From Clostridium polyendosporum (GTDB lineage Bacteria > Bacillota > Clostridia > Clostridiales > Clostridiaceae): DNA of 64,000 nt. Below are positions 17,571 through 25,998 of the stretch, one piece after another. Below the pieces are notes generated by a model. The model worked only from the letters and a program-made list of their open reading frames with translations, was not told the DNA's origin and made no database searches. Each line of letters opens with the position of its first letter. The first letter of the stretch is position 1. Where the stretch lies: NCBI RefSeq assembly GCF_018332455.1, contig NZ_BOPZ01000006.1, positions 1 to 64,000 of the forward strand. Reading direction: 5' to 3'. A program made the position numbers and the translations under genes.

Positions 17571-17636
17571 ATGAAAAAATTAGGATTCTGTTTGATGCGT
17601 CTACTATTAGAGGTATCCAGGGTCTTTGATATGTAA
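17571..17636 (+). pseudogene. N-terminal fragment of an aldo/keto reductase
   Basis: Just after regulator 2, ATGAAAAAATTAGGATTC begins a frame reading MKKLGFCLMRLLLEVSRVFDM before a stop. It resembles the LGFGFMRLP start of the aldo/keto reductase at 8274. No further coding continues. 17637-17925 has a 64-codon open frame (17682-17876) that looks fortuitous. Confidence 0.55.
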
Positions 17637-17925
17637 AGACGTGGTAGATAGAATTAAACAATATAACTATTTAATGAGATTGTGAGCATTAGTTGGGCTC
17701 AGATCATCAAGTTTAGTGGTCTGGGCTATATTTATGTTTTTCTGAAGTTAATGAAAAATAAGACGATTTTAGTTGATCCAATGCTTGATGAAATAGCTTC
17801 TCTTTCATTATTGGGATTATTTGCTCATCAGTTGTATTTATACACCAATTATTTTTCTAATTATATAAATAACTAAAAAGATTAAAGAATCCTATTTGTT
17901 AAGGCTCTTTATTTTTTGACCAGGT

Positions 17926-18060
17926 GCTAGGTATATAGAGTTTGGAAAAACTTAAGAATTCTTAAGAAATTTCAAAAGAGAATTTTAATATTTGGTATTT
18001 ATACTAGAGCCATAAGATAATTTTCAATGAGCGAACATTAGTAAATGTTCGCAATTAAGA
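17926..18060 (+). promoter_or_regulatory. Leader with TTAAG palindrome and hairpin (copy 1)
   Basis: This upstream region holds the 16-bp palindrome CTTAAGAATTCTTAAG (17951-17966), a likely response-regulator site. Then come TATTTATACTAGAG-like promoter sequence and the hairpin GCGAACATT/AATGTTCGC (18031-18052) shortly before AGGAGG. A diverged copy stands at 20815, before the DUF362 gene. The shared leader suggests that both transcripts answer to the two-component system encoded here. Confidence 0.6.
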
Positions 18061-18078
18061 ATAAGAGGAGGTTTTAGT

Positions 18079-18639
18079 ATGAAGCTTATGAAATTTTTAA
18101 TAGAGTATTTTAAATCCCCAAGAACTGTAGGAGCTATAGCACCAAGTTCAGAAAGGCTTGCGGAGAAAATGGTTGATAATATAGATTTTAACAATGCAAA
18201 GTGCATAGTTGAATATGGGCCTGGTACAGGCGTTTTTACTGATAAACTTATTAAAAGAAAAAAACAAGATACGTTATTAATATTACTAGAATACAATAAA
18301 GAGTTTTGCAAGCAACTAGAAGATAGATATGATGGATACGACAATGTTGTAATAATAAACGATTCTGCTGAAAATGTAGATAAATATTTAGAACAGTATG
18401 ATATTAAAAAGATAGACTATGTAGTTTCAGGATTACCTTTTGCAAGTTTGCCAAAGGGTATTTCCAACAAAATATTAAAGAAAACAAGAACCATATTAAA
18501 AAGGGATGGATTGTTTATAACGTTTCAGTACACTCTTATTAAAAAAGAATTTATATCCAGCTATTTTAATGAGATAAAACTAGAGAGAGTTGTACATAAT
18601 ATGCCACCTGCCTATGTTTTAAAATGTCAAAATTCTTAG
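18079..18639 (+). CDS. Class I SAM methyltransferase (phospholipid/rRNA methylase-like)
   Basis: This 186-residue protein has the SAM-binding motif EYGPGTGVFTDKL and a preceding KSPRTVGAIAPSSERLAEKM block typical of PmtA-like phospholipid N-methyltransferases and their bacterial relatives. The motif IV-like segment is VSGLPFASLP. It may modify membrane lipid, possibly in response to envelope stress, given that response regulator and kinase genes follow. The ribosome site is AGAGGAGG. It probably forms an operon with the next two genes (16 bp, then a 4-bp overlap). The substrate is uncertain. Confidence 0.75.
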   Translation: MKLMKFLIEYFKSPRTVGAIAPSSERLAEKMVDNIDFNNAKCIVEYGPGTGVFTDKLIKRKKQDTLLILLEYNKEFCKQLEDRYDGYDNVVIINDSAENVDKYLEQYDIKKIDYVVSGLPFASLPKGISNKILKKTRTILKRDGLFITFQYTLIKKEFISSYFNEIKLERVVHNMPPAYVLKCQNS

Positions 18640-18655
18640 TAGGGGGAGATTATTT

Positions 18656-19342
18656 ATGGCAAATAGAATTTTAATAGTTGATGATGACGCTGAAATAAGA
18701 AAGGTTATGGGGATATATTTAGAGAACGAAGGGTATGAGATATTAAAAGCAGAAGATGGAAGAAACGCACTAAAACTTATATCTGAAAATGAGATCGACC
18801 TGATACTATTAGATATTATGATGCCTGGGATAAACGGTATAGAAACCTGTATGAAAATCAGGGAAACAAACATAATGCCTATAATTTTCCTATCAGCAAA
18901 ATCGGAGGATCTAGATAAGATTCAAGGTCTAGCCTCTGGTGCTGATGACTATATTACAAAGCCATTTAATGCAATGGAGTTAATTGCGAGGGTTAAATCT
19001 CAGCTTAGAAGGTACACTAGATACTCCACTGTGCAAAATACACCTAAAAATATAATTGAAATTGGAAATTTAACTATAAACACTGATACAAGACAAGTGT
19101 TTATAGGAGAGAGAGAAACTAGGCTCACTCCAAAGGAATTTGATATACTAGAACTTCTTGCAAACAACAAGGGAATAGTCTTTAGTATAGAAAAGATTTA
19201 TGAAAGAGTGTGGGGAGAAGACTTCTACAAATCAGATAATACAGTAATGGTTCATATAACTAAAATAAGAGAAAAAATAGAAGAAGATCCAAAGCAACCT
19301 GTTTATATCAAAACTATATGGGGAGTAGGTTATAAAATATGA
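18656..19342 (+). CDS. OmpR-family response regulator
   Basis: This 228-residue regulator has a receiver domain with DDD at 9-11, phospho-acceptor Asp53 (LLDIMMPG) and Lys in TKPF. A winged-helix DNA-binding domain follows (RLTPKEFDILELL...YKIWGVGY-like end). The usual Ser/Thr switch residue is Ser in FLSAKS. Its stop overlaps the kinase start by 4 bp. The TTAAG palindromes at 17951 and 20840 are candidate targets. Confidence 0.9.
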   Translation: MANRILIVDDDAEIRKVMGIYLENEGYEILKAEDGRNALKLISENEIDLILLDIMMPGINGIETCMKIRETNIMPIIFLSAKSEDLDKIQGLASGADDYITKPFNAMELIARVKSQLRRYTRYSTVQNTPKNIIEIGNLTINTDTRQVFIGERETRLTPKEFDILELLANNKGIVFSIEKIYERVWGEDFYKSDNTVMVHITKIREKIEEDPKQPVYIKTIWGVGYKI

Positions 19343-20430
19343 AAAACCTAATTATAACAAAAAGTCTAGGTGTTAATTTATTAATTAAGATAACTCTTAG
19401 TTTTTTTATTTCAATAGGTATATATTTAACAACTAGTCATACTTTTTGTGTAATATTTATTAATAATTTAAAGAACATAAGTATTTGGGTTCTTAATTTA
19501 ATATGTTTTGGGATATTTATTGCAGCTATTATAGTATTTATTATAACTTTCTTATTGTTAGTTAGGAGAGAAATAAAATATATAAATTACATAGAAAAGC
19601 AAGTGAAGTTTATTGCTAATAGAAATTTAGGAACAACTCTTGAAATAAGAGGTAGGGATGAATTGGCTGAGCTTTGCAAGAGTATAAATTATATGTCTTT
19701 AGAATTGAAAAGAAGCTTTGAAAAGGAAAGAGAGCTAGAAAATACTAAAAATGAACTAATAACTAATATATCACATGATTTAAGAACGCCTCTAACAGCT
19801 ATTATTGGATATTTAGATATTTTAAAAAATGAAAAATTTAGTAACAAGGAATCGGAAAAAGAATATTTAAATTCTACATATAATCTTGCAATAAAATTAA
19901 AAAAACTTATAGATGAGTTATTTGAATATACAAGGTTATCAAATAGCGAGATAAAATTGAATCTTGAAAGTGTAGATATAAATGTTGTGTTAAACCAATT
20001 ATTGGGGGAATACACTCCTGTTTTTGAGAGAAAGGGACTTAAAATTATCAAGGACTTTTCAGATAAAGAACTGATTGCAGAAGTAGATATTGAAAAAATC
20101 ATTAGGGTTTTTGATAATATTTTAAGCAATGCAGAGAAGTATAGCTATAAATCATCAGATATATCAATAATAATAGAAAAGAATAATGAATATATTTTAT
20201 TTTCTTTTTCTAATAAGTGTGATCCTATTTCACAGGAAAGTCTCGCTAAAATATTTGATAGATTTTATAGAGTAGATGTTTCAAGAGCAAGTAAAATACC
20301 AGGTTCAGGTCTTGGTTTGGCTATTTCAAAAAGAATAGTGGAACTACATCATGGGCAGATTTGGGTTGAATGCGATGGAGATACAATAAAAATAAATATT
20401 AGATTACCTATTAATGGGAATACGAAATGA
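19339..20430 (+). CDS. Sensor histidine kinase
   Basis: This 363-residue kinase has two membrane helices near the N-terminus (about 12-36 and 48-74) with a very short external loop. A HAMP-like linker follows, then the H-box NISHDLRTPLTAIIGY (His146), the N-box DNILSNAEKYSYKSSD, and the G-boxes GSGLGLAISKR. The tiny external loop is typical of intramembrane-sensing kinases that respond to envelope damage or peptides. It is translationally coupled to the response regulator. Confidence 0.9.
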   Translation: MKNLIITKSLGVNLLIKITLSFFISIGIYLTTSHTFCVIFINNLKNISIWVLNLICFGIFIAAIIVFIITFLLLVRREIKYINYIEKQVKFIANRNLGTTLEIRGRDELAELCKSINYMSLELKRSFEKERELENTKNELITNISHDLRTPLTAIIGYLDILKNEKFSNKESEKEYLNSTYNLAIKLKKLIDELFEYTRLSNSEIKLNLESVDINVVLNQLLGEYTPVFERKGLKIIKDFSDKELIAEVDIEKIIRVFDNILSNAEKYSYKSSDISIIIEKNNEYILFSFSNKCDPISQESLAKIFDRFYRVDVSRASKIPGSGLGLAISKRIVELHHGQIWVECDGDTIKINIRLPINGNTK

Positions 20431-20502
20431 ACTAATGATTTAGAATTTAAAATTAATTTTAAAATTTTATATGGAATGTTCATAACTTACTTTATCTGCT
20501 AC

Positions 20503-20593
20503 ATCTCACATATCCTGTTGATGCTAAGGTACAGGATCGAATAGCTGAGGGTATTTTACAAACATTGATTGAAATAGGTGAAACTACAGTTGC
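20503..20593 (+). pseudogene. Second internal fragment of the iron alcohol dehydrogenase
   Basis: About 90 bases match 16285-16375 of the intact dehydrogenase gene (ATCACATATCCTG to AAACTACAGTTGC). The coding context is lost on both sides. A copy of the intergenic block that follows the intact gene comes next, showing a duplication with an internal deletion. Confidence 0.8.
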
Positions 20594-20599
20594 CTTTTA

Positions 20600-20790
20600 T
20601 AACTTATACTATGTCTACCAGTAAGGTATTTTAAAGCTATAAGTTATATGTTTATTGTACGGATCATTTTAAATTGTATGCTTTCTAATTAAGAGTAGAT
20701 CACGTATTTTAGAATTCCATAAAAAATATAGAGTTTTACAAATATGCATGATAACTTTGACAGGGTTATTGTGCATATTTTTTTATATAG
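20600..20790 (+). repeat. Second copy of the post-dehydrogenase repeat block
   Basis: It is diverged from 16850-17090 but colinear: TTTAAAGCTATAAGTTAT, then GATCACGTATTTTAGAATTC, then the hairpin ATATGCATGATAAC/GTTATTGTGCATAT (20742-20778), where the changes still pair by G-T wobble. No MerR site follows this copy. Confidence 0.7.
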
Positions 20791-20814
20791 TTGGTAGTGA
20801 TAAATAGCGGGAAT

Positions 20815-20975
20815 TGCTAGATATATAGAGTTTTGGAAAAATTAAGAATTCTTAAGATATTTCATAAGAAAATTTTAATATTTGGTATTTATACTATATC
20901 CATAAGATAATTTTCAATGAGCAAACATTATTAAATGTCCGCAATTAGGAATAAGAGGAGGTTTTAGGAGGTAGA
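20815..20975 (+). promoter_or_regulatory. Leader with TTAAG palindrome and hairpin (copy 2)
   Basis: It is a diverged duplicate of 17926-18060. TTAAGAATTCTTAA lies at 20840-20853. The TATTTGGTATTTATACTA segment and the hairpin (GCAAACATT/AATGTCCGC, imperfect) are kept. It precedes the DUF362 gene with about 115 bp of filler, including a stray AGGAGG with no gene start. Confidence 0.6.
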
Positions 20976-21091
20976 TAAAAACTCTATAGATATACCCGTA
21001 GGATTATCTGAAGCAAAGTACAAATTAGAATTTATTTCAAGTGAATATTAAAGAAAACATTAAATTGTTGAAGTAGGGGGGGAAGTATGAA

Positions 21092-22138
21092 ATGAAAACC
21101 AAAAGATTGATTACTATGATATTAACCACCAGTTTGTTGCTTTCTTTCGTTACAGGATGCAGCAACACTCAAAGAAGCATATCAGATAATGCTTCTGAAT
21201 CATCTAAAGTGGTTAACAGTTCGAATGAGGAGTCTCCTCAAACAAAGGCTTCTTCAGACAAAGCAGCGGATGGAGTACCAAAAGTTTTTATGACAACCGA
21301 TATCAGTTCTAAGGGGTTGATGGATGTTTATAAAACGCTAGGTCGTGAGGCGACTGGCAAGGTGGCCGTGAAACTCAGCACGGGCGAGGCAGGCGATACT
21401 TACTACCTTAATCCAAATCTCATAAAAGACCTTGTCCAGTCTGTGAACGGAACAATTGTCGAAAATAACACAGCTTACGGCGGCTCCCGCGCCAATACGG
21501 CAATGCATCTGCAAGTTGCTAAAGATCATGGGTTTACCGCTATTGCCGATGTAGACATTATGGACGCGGATGGTTCCATCAGCCTGCCTGTCAAAAATGG
21601 AAGCCATCTGAAGGAAGATCTAGTGGGCTCCCATTTTAAAAACTATGATTTCTTTATAATCCTCTCCCATTTCAAAGGCCACGCCATGGGCGGCTTCGGA
21701 GGGGCAATCAAGAATATGTCCATCGGTATTGGATCTTCTAACGGCAAAAGCCTGATTCACAGTGCAGGAAAATCAACCACCGGTTTTGCCATGAACACCC
21801 CGCAGAACGATTTCCTGGAGTCTATGGCAGAAGCTGCAAAAGCTGTTGAGGACAACAAAGGCAAAAATATTTTGTATATCAGCGTGATGAACAATCTCTC
21901 TGTTGATTGCGACTGCGACTCAAGCCCCGCCGCCCCTACAATGAAAGATATTGGCATTCTTGCGTCTTTAGACCCGGTGGCGCTGGACAAGGCCTGCGTG
22001 GATCTCGTTTATGCGGCATCCGACGGGAAGGATCTGGTAGAGCGCATTGAATCCAGAAACGGCACACACACGCTGGACCATGCTGAGGAGATTGGCCTTG
22101 GCAGCCAAAAATATGAGCTGGTGAAGTTGAATGATTGA
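21092..22138 (+). CDS. DUF362-domain lipoprotein
   Basis: This 348-residue protein has a lipoprotein signal ending FVTGCSNTQ (lipid Cys23), a Ser-rich linker, and a DUF362 domain. Recognisable parts are VNGTIVENNTAYGG, HFKGHAMGGFGGAIKN and CDCDSSPAAPTMKDIGILAS. DUF362 proteins are usually cytoplasmic and often carry ferredoxin modules; here there is none and the protein is exported. Its GC content is clearly higher than that of its neighbours, which hints at transfer. It overlaps the permease gene by 8 bp, so the two likely act together. The function is unknown. Confidence 0.8.
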   Translation: MKTKRLITMILTTSLLLSFVTGCSNTQRSISDNASESSKVVNSSNEESPQTKASSDKAADGVPKVFMTTDISSKGLMDVYKTLGREATGKVAVKLSTGEAGDTYYLNPNLIKDLVQSVNGTIVENNTAYGGSRANTAMHLQVAKDHGFTAIADVDIMDADGSISLPVKNGSHLKEDLVGSHFKNYDFFIILSHFKGHAMGGFGGAIKNMSIGIGSSNGKSLIHSAGKSTTGFAMNTPQNDFLESMAEAAKAVEDNKGKNILYISVMNNLSVDCDCDSSPAAPTMKDIGILASLDPVALDKACVDLVYAASDGKDLVERIESRNGTHTLDHAEEIGLGSQKYELVKLND

Positions 22139-23042
22139 TATTATCAGGCGAGAACTCATATATTTCTGGTTCTATTTTAGCGTTCAATTTGACCAAATTG
22201 CATCATATTGGGCGTTTGGTATTTTCTTGGGCTCGGTGATTTCAGTATTTGGTAAGAATAAAATCCACACGCTGTTTACCGCAATGCAAAACAAACATCT
22301 TGGAGTTTTTGGAGTGGTTCCGGCAAGTCTGCTTGGGATTGCTTCTCCTCTTTGCATGTATGGAACCATACCCATCGCCGCCTCATTTTCTAGAAAGGGA
22401 ATGAGAGATGATTGGCTCGCTGCGTTTATGATGAGCTCCATTTTGCTAAATCCTCAACTTATCATTTACAGCGCTGCTCTCGGTAGGACAGCGCTAGTCA
22501 TACGTTTTGCTTCATGTTTTATTTGTGGTATCGTGGCAGGACTTTGTGTTCGGTTCTTTTACCAGAATAAGAACTTTTTCAATTTTTCTGGTTTTGCAGA
22601 ACCAACAAATCGCGATACCGACCCTAATTTGTTGTTACGACTACTAAAAAACATTTGGAGGAATGTCAAGGCAACAGGGGGATATTTTCTGGTTGGTATT
22701 ACTCTCTCGGCACTGTTTCAACGTTATGTACCTTCTGAGGCAGTTATTGGCCTTTTTGGTAGTCAACGGGGGCTTGGTGTATTAATGGCGGCAACAATAG
22801 GAGTACCCCTATATGTGTGCGGCGGGGGAACGATTCCTTTGCTACAAGGATGGTTGCAAAAGGGTATGAGCATGGGGTCTGCCGCAGCGTTTATGATTAC
22901 TGGGCCTGCAACAAAAATTACAAACCTTGGAGCTGTCAAAATCGTTCTTGGTGTTAGGTGCTTTATACTCTACTTGTTATTTACTATGCTGTTTGCATTT
23001 ACAACAGGGGTTATTATAGATTGTTTTTTTAAAATGATTTAG
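22131..23042 (+). CDS. Permease of the ArsP/DUF318 family
   Basis: This 303-residue membrane protein has about eight hydrophobic segments. The duplicated motifs are GIASPLCMYGTIPIAASF and GVPLYVCGGGTIPLLQGWL, each with the conserved Cys of the ArsP_1 family. Known members export organoarsenicals or other small molecules; this substrate is unknown. It starts within the end of the DUF362 gene, implying translational coupling and a joint role. A thiol- or metal-linked export function is inference. Confidence 0.8.
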   Translation: MIDIIRRELIYFWFYFSVQFDQIASYWAFGIFLGSVISVFGKNKIHTLFTAMQNKHLGVFGVVPASLLGIASPLCMYGTIPIAASFSRKGMRDDWLAAFMMSSILLNPQLIIYSAALGRTALVIRFASCFICGIVAGLCVRFFYQNKNFFNFSGFAEPTNRDTDPNLLLRLLKNIWRNVKATGGYFLVGITLSALFQRYVPSEAVIGLFGSQRGLGVLMAATIGVPLYVCGGGTIPLLQGWLQKGMSMGSAAAFMITGPATKITNLGAVKIVLGVRCFILYLLFTMLFAFTTGVIIDCFFKMI

Positions 23043-23214
23043 TATCTAATGATAATAAAAATAAAAATGGAGATGTATTTAAAGAAATAGTTGATTATTA
23101 TGATTAGTCATTCTGCCAAATTCAATATAATTATCTAGATGAAAATCACAAAGCTGGAATAGGATGATTAAAATATGCATTTGATAATATCGAACCACTT
23201 AAAGGTGGAAAAAT
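23043..23214 (+). pseudogene. Aldo/keto reductase fragment with an internal stop
   Basis: In one frame the bases read ...EIVDYYD, a stop where Trp is expected, SFCQIQYNYLDENHKAGI, another stop, then LKYAFDNIEPLKGG. This is the middle of a ferredoxin-tailed aldo/keto reductase (the usual text is QIQYNYLDE...EPLRGG). It is a separate paralogue from the intact gene at 8274. Confidence 0.75.
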
Positions 23215-23215
23215 A

Positions 23216-23305
23216 GATCACGTATTTTAGAATTCCACAAAAAGATATAGAGTTTTAAAAATATGCATGATAATTTTACCAGCGTTATTGTGCATATTTT
23301 TTTAT
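23216..23305 (+). repeat. Third copy of the hairpin repeat block
   Basis: GATCACGTATTTTAGAATTC is followed by the hairpin ATATGCATGATAAT / GTTATTGTGCATAT (23261-23297) with a T-run. It lies about 130 bp before the promoter of regulator 3. Confidence 0.7.
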
Positions 23306-23428
23306 ATATTGGTAGTTATGAATAGCGGAACTGCTGTTTTGCACTTTGAAAAGGCAGTCATTTTTTAATGGACGAGAAAAAGATACTAATTTAAAGTAGC
23401 ATGGATTAGTGATCTTATATAAAAACTG

Positions 23429-23459
23429 TTGACTTGGAGTTAACTCTAAGTACTATAAT
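23429..23459 (+). promoter_or_regulatory. MerR/AdhR-type promoter of regulator 3
   Basis: TTGACT, a 19-bp spacer with TTGGAGTTAACTCTAA, and TATAAT. It is 23 bp before the regulator ATG. Confidence 0.8.
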
Positions 23460-23482
23460 ATTAAAAAAGGGGGTAAAATCGT

Positions 23483-23869
23483 ATGACAATTGCAGAAGTA
23501 AGTAAAAAATTTGACCTTTCGCAGGATACACTCCGCTATTATGAACGAATCGGGTTGATTCCCAGTGTGAAACGCAATAAAAGCGGAATCAGGGAGTATA
23601 CGGAAGAAGACTGCATGTGGGTGAACTTTATCAAATGTATGAGAAGTGCAGGTCTTCCAATTGAAGTCTTGATTGAGTATGTTACGCTGGTTCAACAGGG
23701 GGATGAAACTATTGAGACTAGAAAAGAAATCTTAATCGAGCAGCGTAAGGATCTTATAGCAAGAATGGAAGATATGAAAAAAACACTAGGACGTCTGGAT
23801 TATAAAATTGTAAGATATGAACAGTTAATAGTTGAAAAAGAAAAAACACTAAGAAGACCGGAGGATTAG
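23483..23869 (+). CDS. MerR-family regulator, AdhR-like (regulator 3)
   Basis: This is the third 128-residue paralogue, closest to regulator 2 in the C-terminal half (IEQRKDLIARMEDMKKTL). Cys44 and Cys52 are retained. It follows its own long-spacer promoter and a GGGGG ribosome site. No intact target gene lies directly downstream, only a broken flavoprotein piece, so its original operon has been lost. Confidence 0.85.
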   Translation: MTIAEVSKKFDLSQDTLRYYERIGLIPSVKRNKSGIREYTEEDCMWVNFIKCMRSAGLPIEVLIEYVTLVQQGDETIETRKEILIEQRKDLIARMEDMKKTLGRLDYKIVRYEQLIVEKEKTLRRPED

Positions 23870-23883
23870 TTTGTATAGTAAAA

Positions 23884-23962
23884 CAGTATAGATATTATCT
23901 TCAAGTCCGAGGAAAGGTGGAAACTACGATCTGTTGTGCGACCAGTTAATGTATAGATTACG
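23884..23962 (+). pseudogene. N-terminal fragment of an iron-sulfur flavoprotein gene
   Basis: The frame reads ILSSSPRKGGNYDLLCDQLM, matching the FMN loop of the gene at 6110, and stops soon after. It shows that regulator 3 once headed an operon like the one at 6110. Confidence 0.75.
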
Positions 23963-24018
23963 GTAAAATTATAGTTAAATATTTAGTTGTTTAGAGGCTT
24001 CTAAGGAGGAATAACTTT

Positions 24019-25020
24019 ATGCATATACCTGATAATTATTTAAGTCCTTCAACTTGCGCTACTTTTGGAGTTGCTATGCTACCTATATGGAGAAGAGCAA
24101 GTTTAAAGGTAAAAGCTGAAATAACAAGACAGAAAATGCCTCTTCTTGGAGTGGCAGCAGCTTTTTCATTTTTAATTATGATGTTTAATATACCTCTCCC
24201 AGGAGGAACTACAGGACATGCTGTTGGTGGTGCTCTTGTCGCTATTTTGCTTGGACCTTATTCTGCTGTTTTTGCAGTTACTATAGCTCTTGCAATTCAA
24301 GCATTGTTTTTTGGAGATGGAGGAATTTTAGCATTAGGAGTAAATTGTTTTAATATGGCTTTTATAATGCCATTTACAGCATTTTATTTATTCAAACTTA
24401 CAAAAAAATTATTTAGAAATGAAAAAGGAGAATATATTGGAGCATTTCTAGGAGGATATATTTCTGTTAATATGGCAGCTTTATTTACTGCAGTTGAGTT
24501 TGGTATTCAGCCATTACTTTTTAAAGATTTTTTAGGATTACCACTATATAGTCCCTATGGTTTAGCTATATCTATTCCAGCTATGATGATACCTCATTTA
24601 TTAGTAGTTGGAATTTTGGAAGGAATAGTAACTATGGGGGCGTATAGCTATATAAAAAAGGCATCACCAGATGTAATATACAGAGAAAAAGTAAGCAAAA
24701 TAAAATTTTTATACATTATAATAGGAATTCTCATTTTATCTACTCCTTTAGGGCTTTTAGCAAATGGAACTGCCTGGGGAGAATGGGGCTCAAAAGAAAT
24801 CAAGAATCTTATAGGATTTGTACCTAAGGGAATGGAAGAAGGAGTTCAATTTAATTCTCCAATTCCAGATTATGGTTTGAAATTTTTAAATGAATATTTT
24901 GGATATATTCTATCAGCATTAATTGGCGTAATAATAATTTTAAGTACTTTTAAGGTTTTAGGGAAAATAAATTTGAAGAGAAATAAGGCACAATCAAAAA
25001 ATAATAGACCAGTATGTTAG
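24019..25020 (+). CDS. cbiM: Nickel/cobalt ECF transporter substrate component (CbiM/NikM with N-like tail)
   Basis: This 333-residue membrane protein begins MHIPDNYLSPSTC, keeping the N-terminal His2 region of CbiM/NikM that binds Ni2+ or Co2+. The core has about six or seven helices. An additional C-terminal portion with two helices and a loop (GILILSTPLGLLANGTAWGEWG) corresponds to a fused CbiN/NikN module. Because larC, larE and larB follow, nickel is the likely substrate. AAGGAGG precedes the ATG. cbiQ and cbiO follow, completing an ECF importer. Confidence 0.9.
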   Translation: MHIPDNYLSPSTCATFGVAMLPIWRRASLKVKAEITRQKMPLLGVAAAFSFLIMMFNIPLPGGTTGHAVGGALVAILLGPYSAVFAVTIALAIQALFFGDGGILALGVNCFNMAFIMPFTAFYLFKLTKKLFRNEKGEYIGAFLGGYISVNMAALFTAVEFGIQPLLFKDFLGLPLYSPYGLAISIPAMMIPHLLVVGILEGIVTMGAYSYIKKASPDVIYREKVSKIKFLYIIIGILILSTPLGLLANGTAWGEWGSKEIKNLIGFVPKGMEEGVQFNSPIPDYGLKFLNEYFGYILSALIGVIIILSTFKVLGKINLKRNKAQSKNNRPVC

Positions 25021-25134
25021 TCTATTTTGCGTCATACTGCGTCAACATAATCTGCACATAGTTCTACTATGAGCTGATTATGTTTCCTTGTCTGACACAA
25101 AATATACGTCGCATCTTTGGTCTATTATTTTTTT
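25003..25134 (+). other. Long structured element between cbiM and cbiQ
   Basis: AATAGACCA (25003-25011, inside the cbiM end) pairs with TGGTCTATT (25118-25126), followed by a T-run. Inside, ATTTTGCGTCA (25024-25034) pairs with TGACACAAAAT (25093-25103) with one mismatch. AACATAATC (25044-25052) pairs with GATTATGTT (25076-25084), and CATAG pairs with CTATG (25057/25067). The nested stems span 130 bases and end like a terminator. It could be a partial terminator or regulatory RNA that tunes cbiM relative to cbiQO, or a mobile palindrome. Confidence 0.55.
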
Positions 25135-25156
25135 CATGTGCCTAAAAGGAGATTAA

Positions 25157-25945
25157 ATGGTTCCAGAATGGCTTTCAGTAAAAGATAATTACATTCCAAA
25201 GGAAGAAAAAAACGTATACATTCAAAAAAGTATTTTTTCTTTAATTAAGATAATTTCGATAATTAGACAAAATAAAAATCAGGATAGATTAGTTTATTCA
25301 ATAAATCCAATCTTAAAGGTTGCAAGCATTATAATAATGATACTGTGTGTATCTATTTCAAGAAGTTTTATATACCTATTGATAATAGATATATATGTGT
25401 TAATTAATCTTTTTCTTATGGAAACCAAATTAATGAAAAGGATACTGTTTAAAAGTTTTATGTTCCCTTTAATAACTTTAATAGCATTAATACCATCTAT
25501 GCTTTATGGAAACATATATAATAGTTTATTGCTTTTTCAAAAATTAATAATAACTATACTGCTTATGAATTTGTTATCTCATAATACTAAATGGAGTGAA
25601 ATTAGTAAATCATTAAAATTACTATTTATACCAGATATATTTATATGGATTATGGATATAACCATAAAATATATTGTTCTTCTAGGCGAACATTCTATTA
25701 ACCTGTTATATGCATTAAAACTTAGATCAGTTGGTATAACTCCTAATAAATATAATTCTCTCACAGGAATTATGGGAAATTTATTCGTAAAGTCTTATAA
25801 AATGAGTGAAGAGATGTTCCATGCTATGGAATGTAGGGGCTTTGTAGGAGAATATACTACAAAAGTAAATTTAAAATTAAAGAAAGTGGACTATGTATAT
25901 TTGGCAATAAATATATTCTTGGTTAGTTTGTTTACATACTTATAA
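25157..25945 (+). CDS. cbiQ: ECF transporter transmembrane component (CbiQ-like)
   Basis: This 262-residue T-component has several membrane helices and, in the coupling region, HAMECRGFVGEYTTK, the Arg-Gly signature that contacts the ATPase. It works with the CbiM and CbiO proteins as an energy-coupling-factor importer, presumably for nickel. The AAAGGAGA ribosome site lies just before the ATG. The sequence is strongly AT-rich and the N-terminal ~45 residues are less conserved. Confidence 0.85.
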   Translation: MVPEWLSVKDNYIPKEEKNVYIQKSIFSLIKIISIIRQNKNQDRLVYSINPILKVASIIIMILCVSISRSFIYLLIIDIYVLINLFLMETKLMKRILFKSFMFPLITLIALIPSMLYGNIYNSLLLFQKLIITILLMNLLSHNTKWSEISKSLKLLFIPDIFIWIMDITIKYIVLLGEHSINLLYALKLRSVGITPNKYNSLTGIMGNLFVKSYKMSEEMFHAMECRGFVGEYTTKVNLKLKKVDYVYLAINIFLVSLFTYL

Positions 25946-25998
25946 TCAAGTATATTCTAAAAAACAATATGCCTTACTAAACAAATTAAGGAGAATTA

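Noticed and set aside
17682-17876. 64-codon open frame between regulator 2 and the methyltransferase leader
   Set aside because: There is no ribosome site, the composition follows the AT-rich background and no motif is visible; it overlaps decayed sequence.
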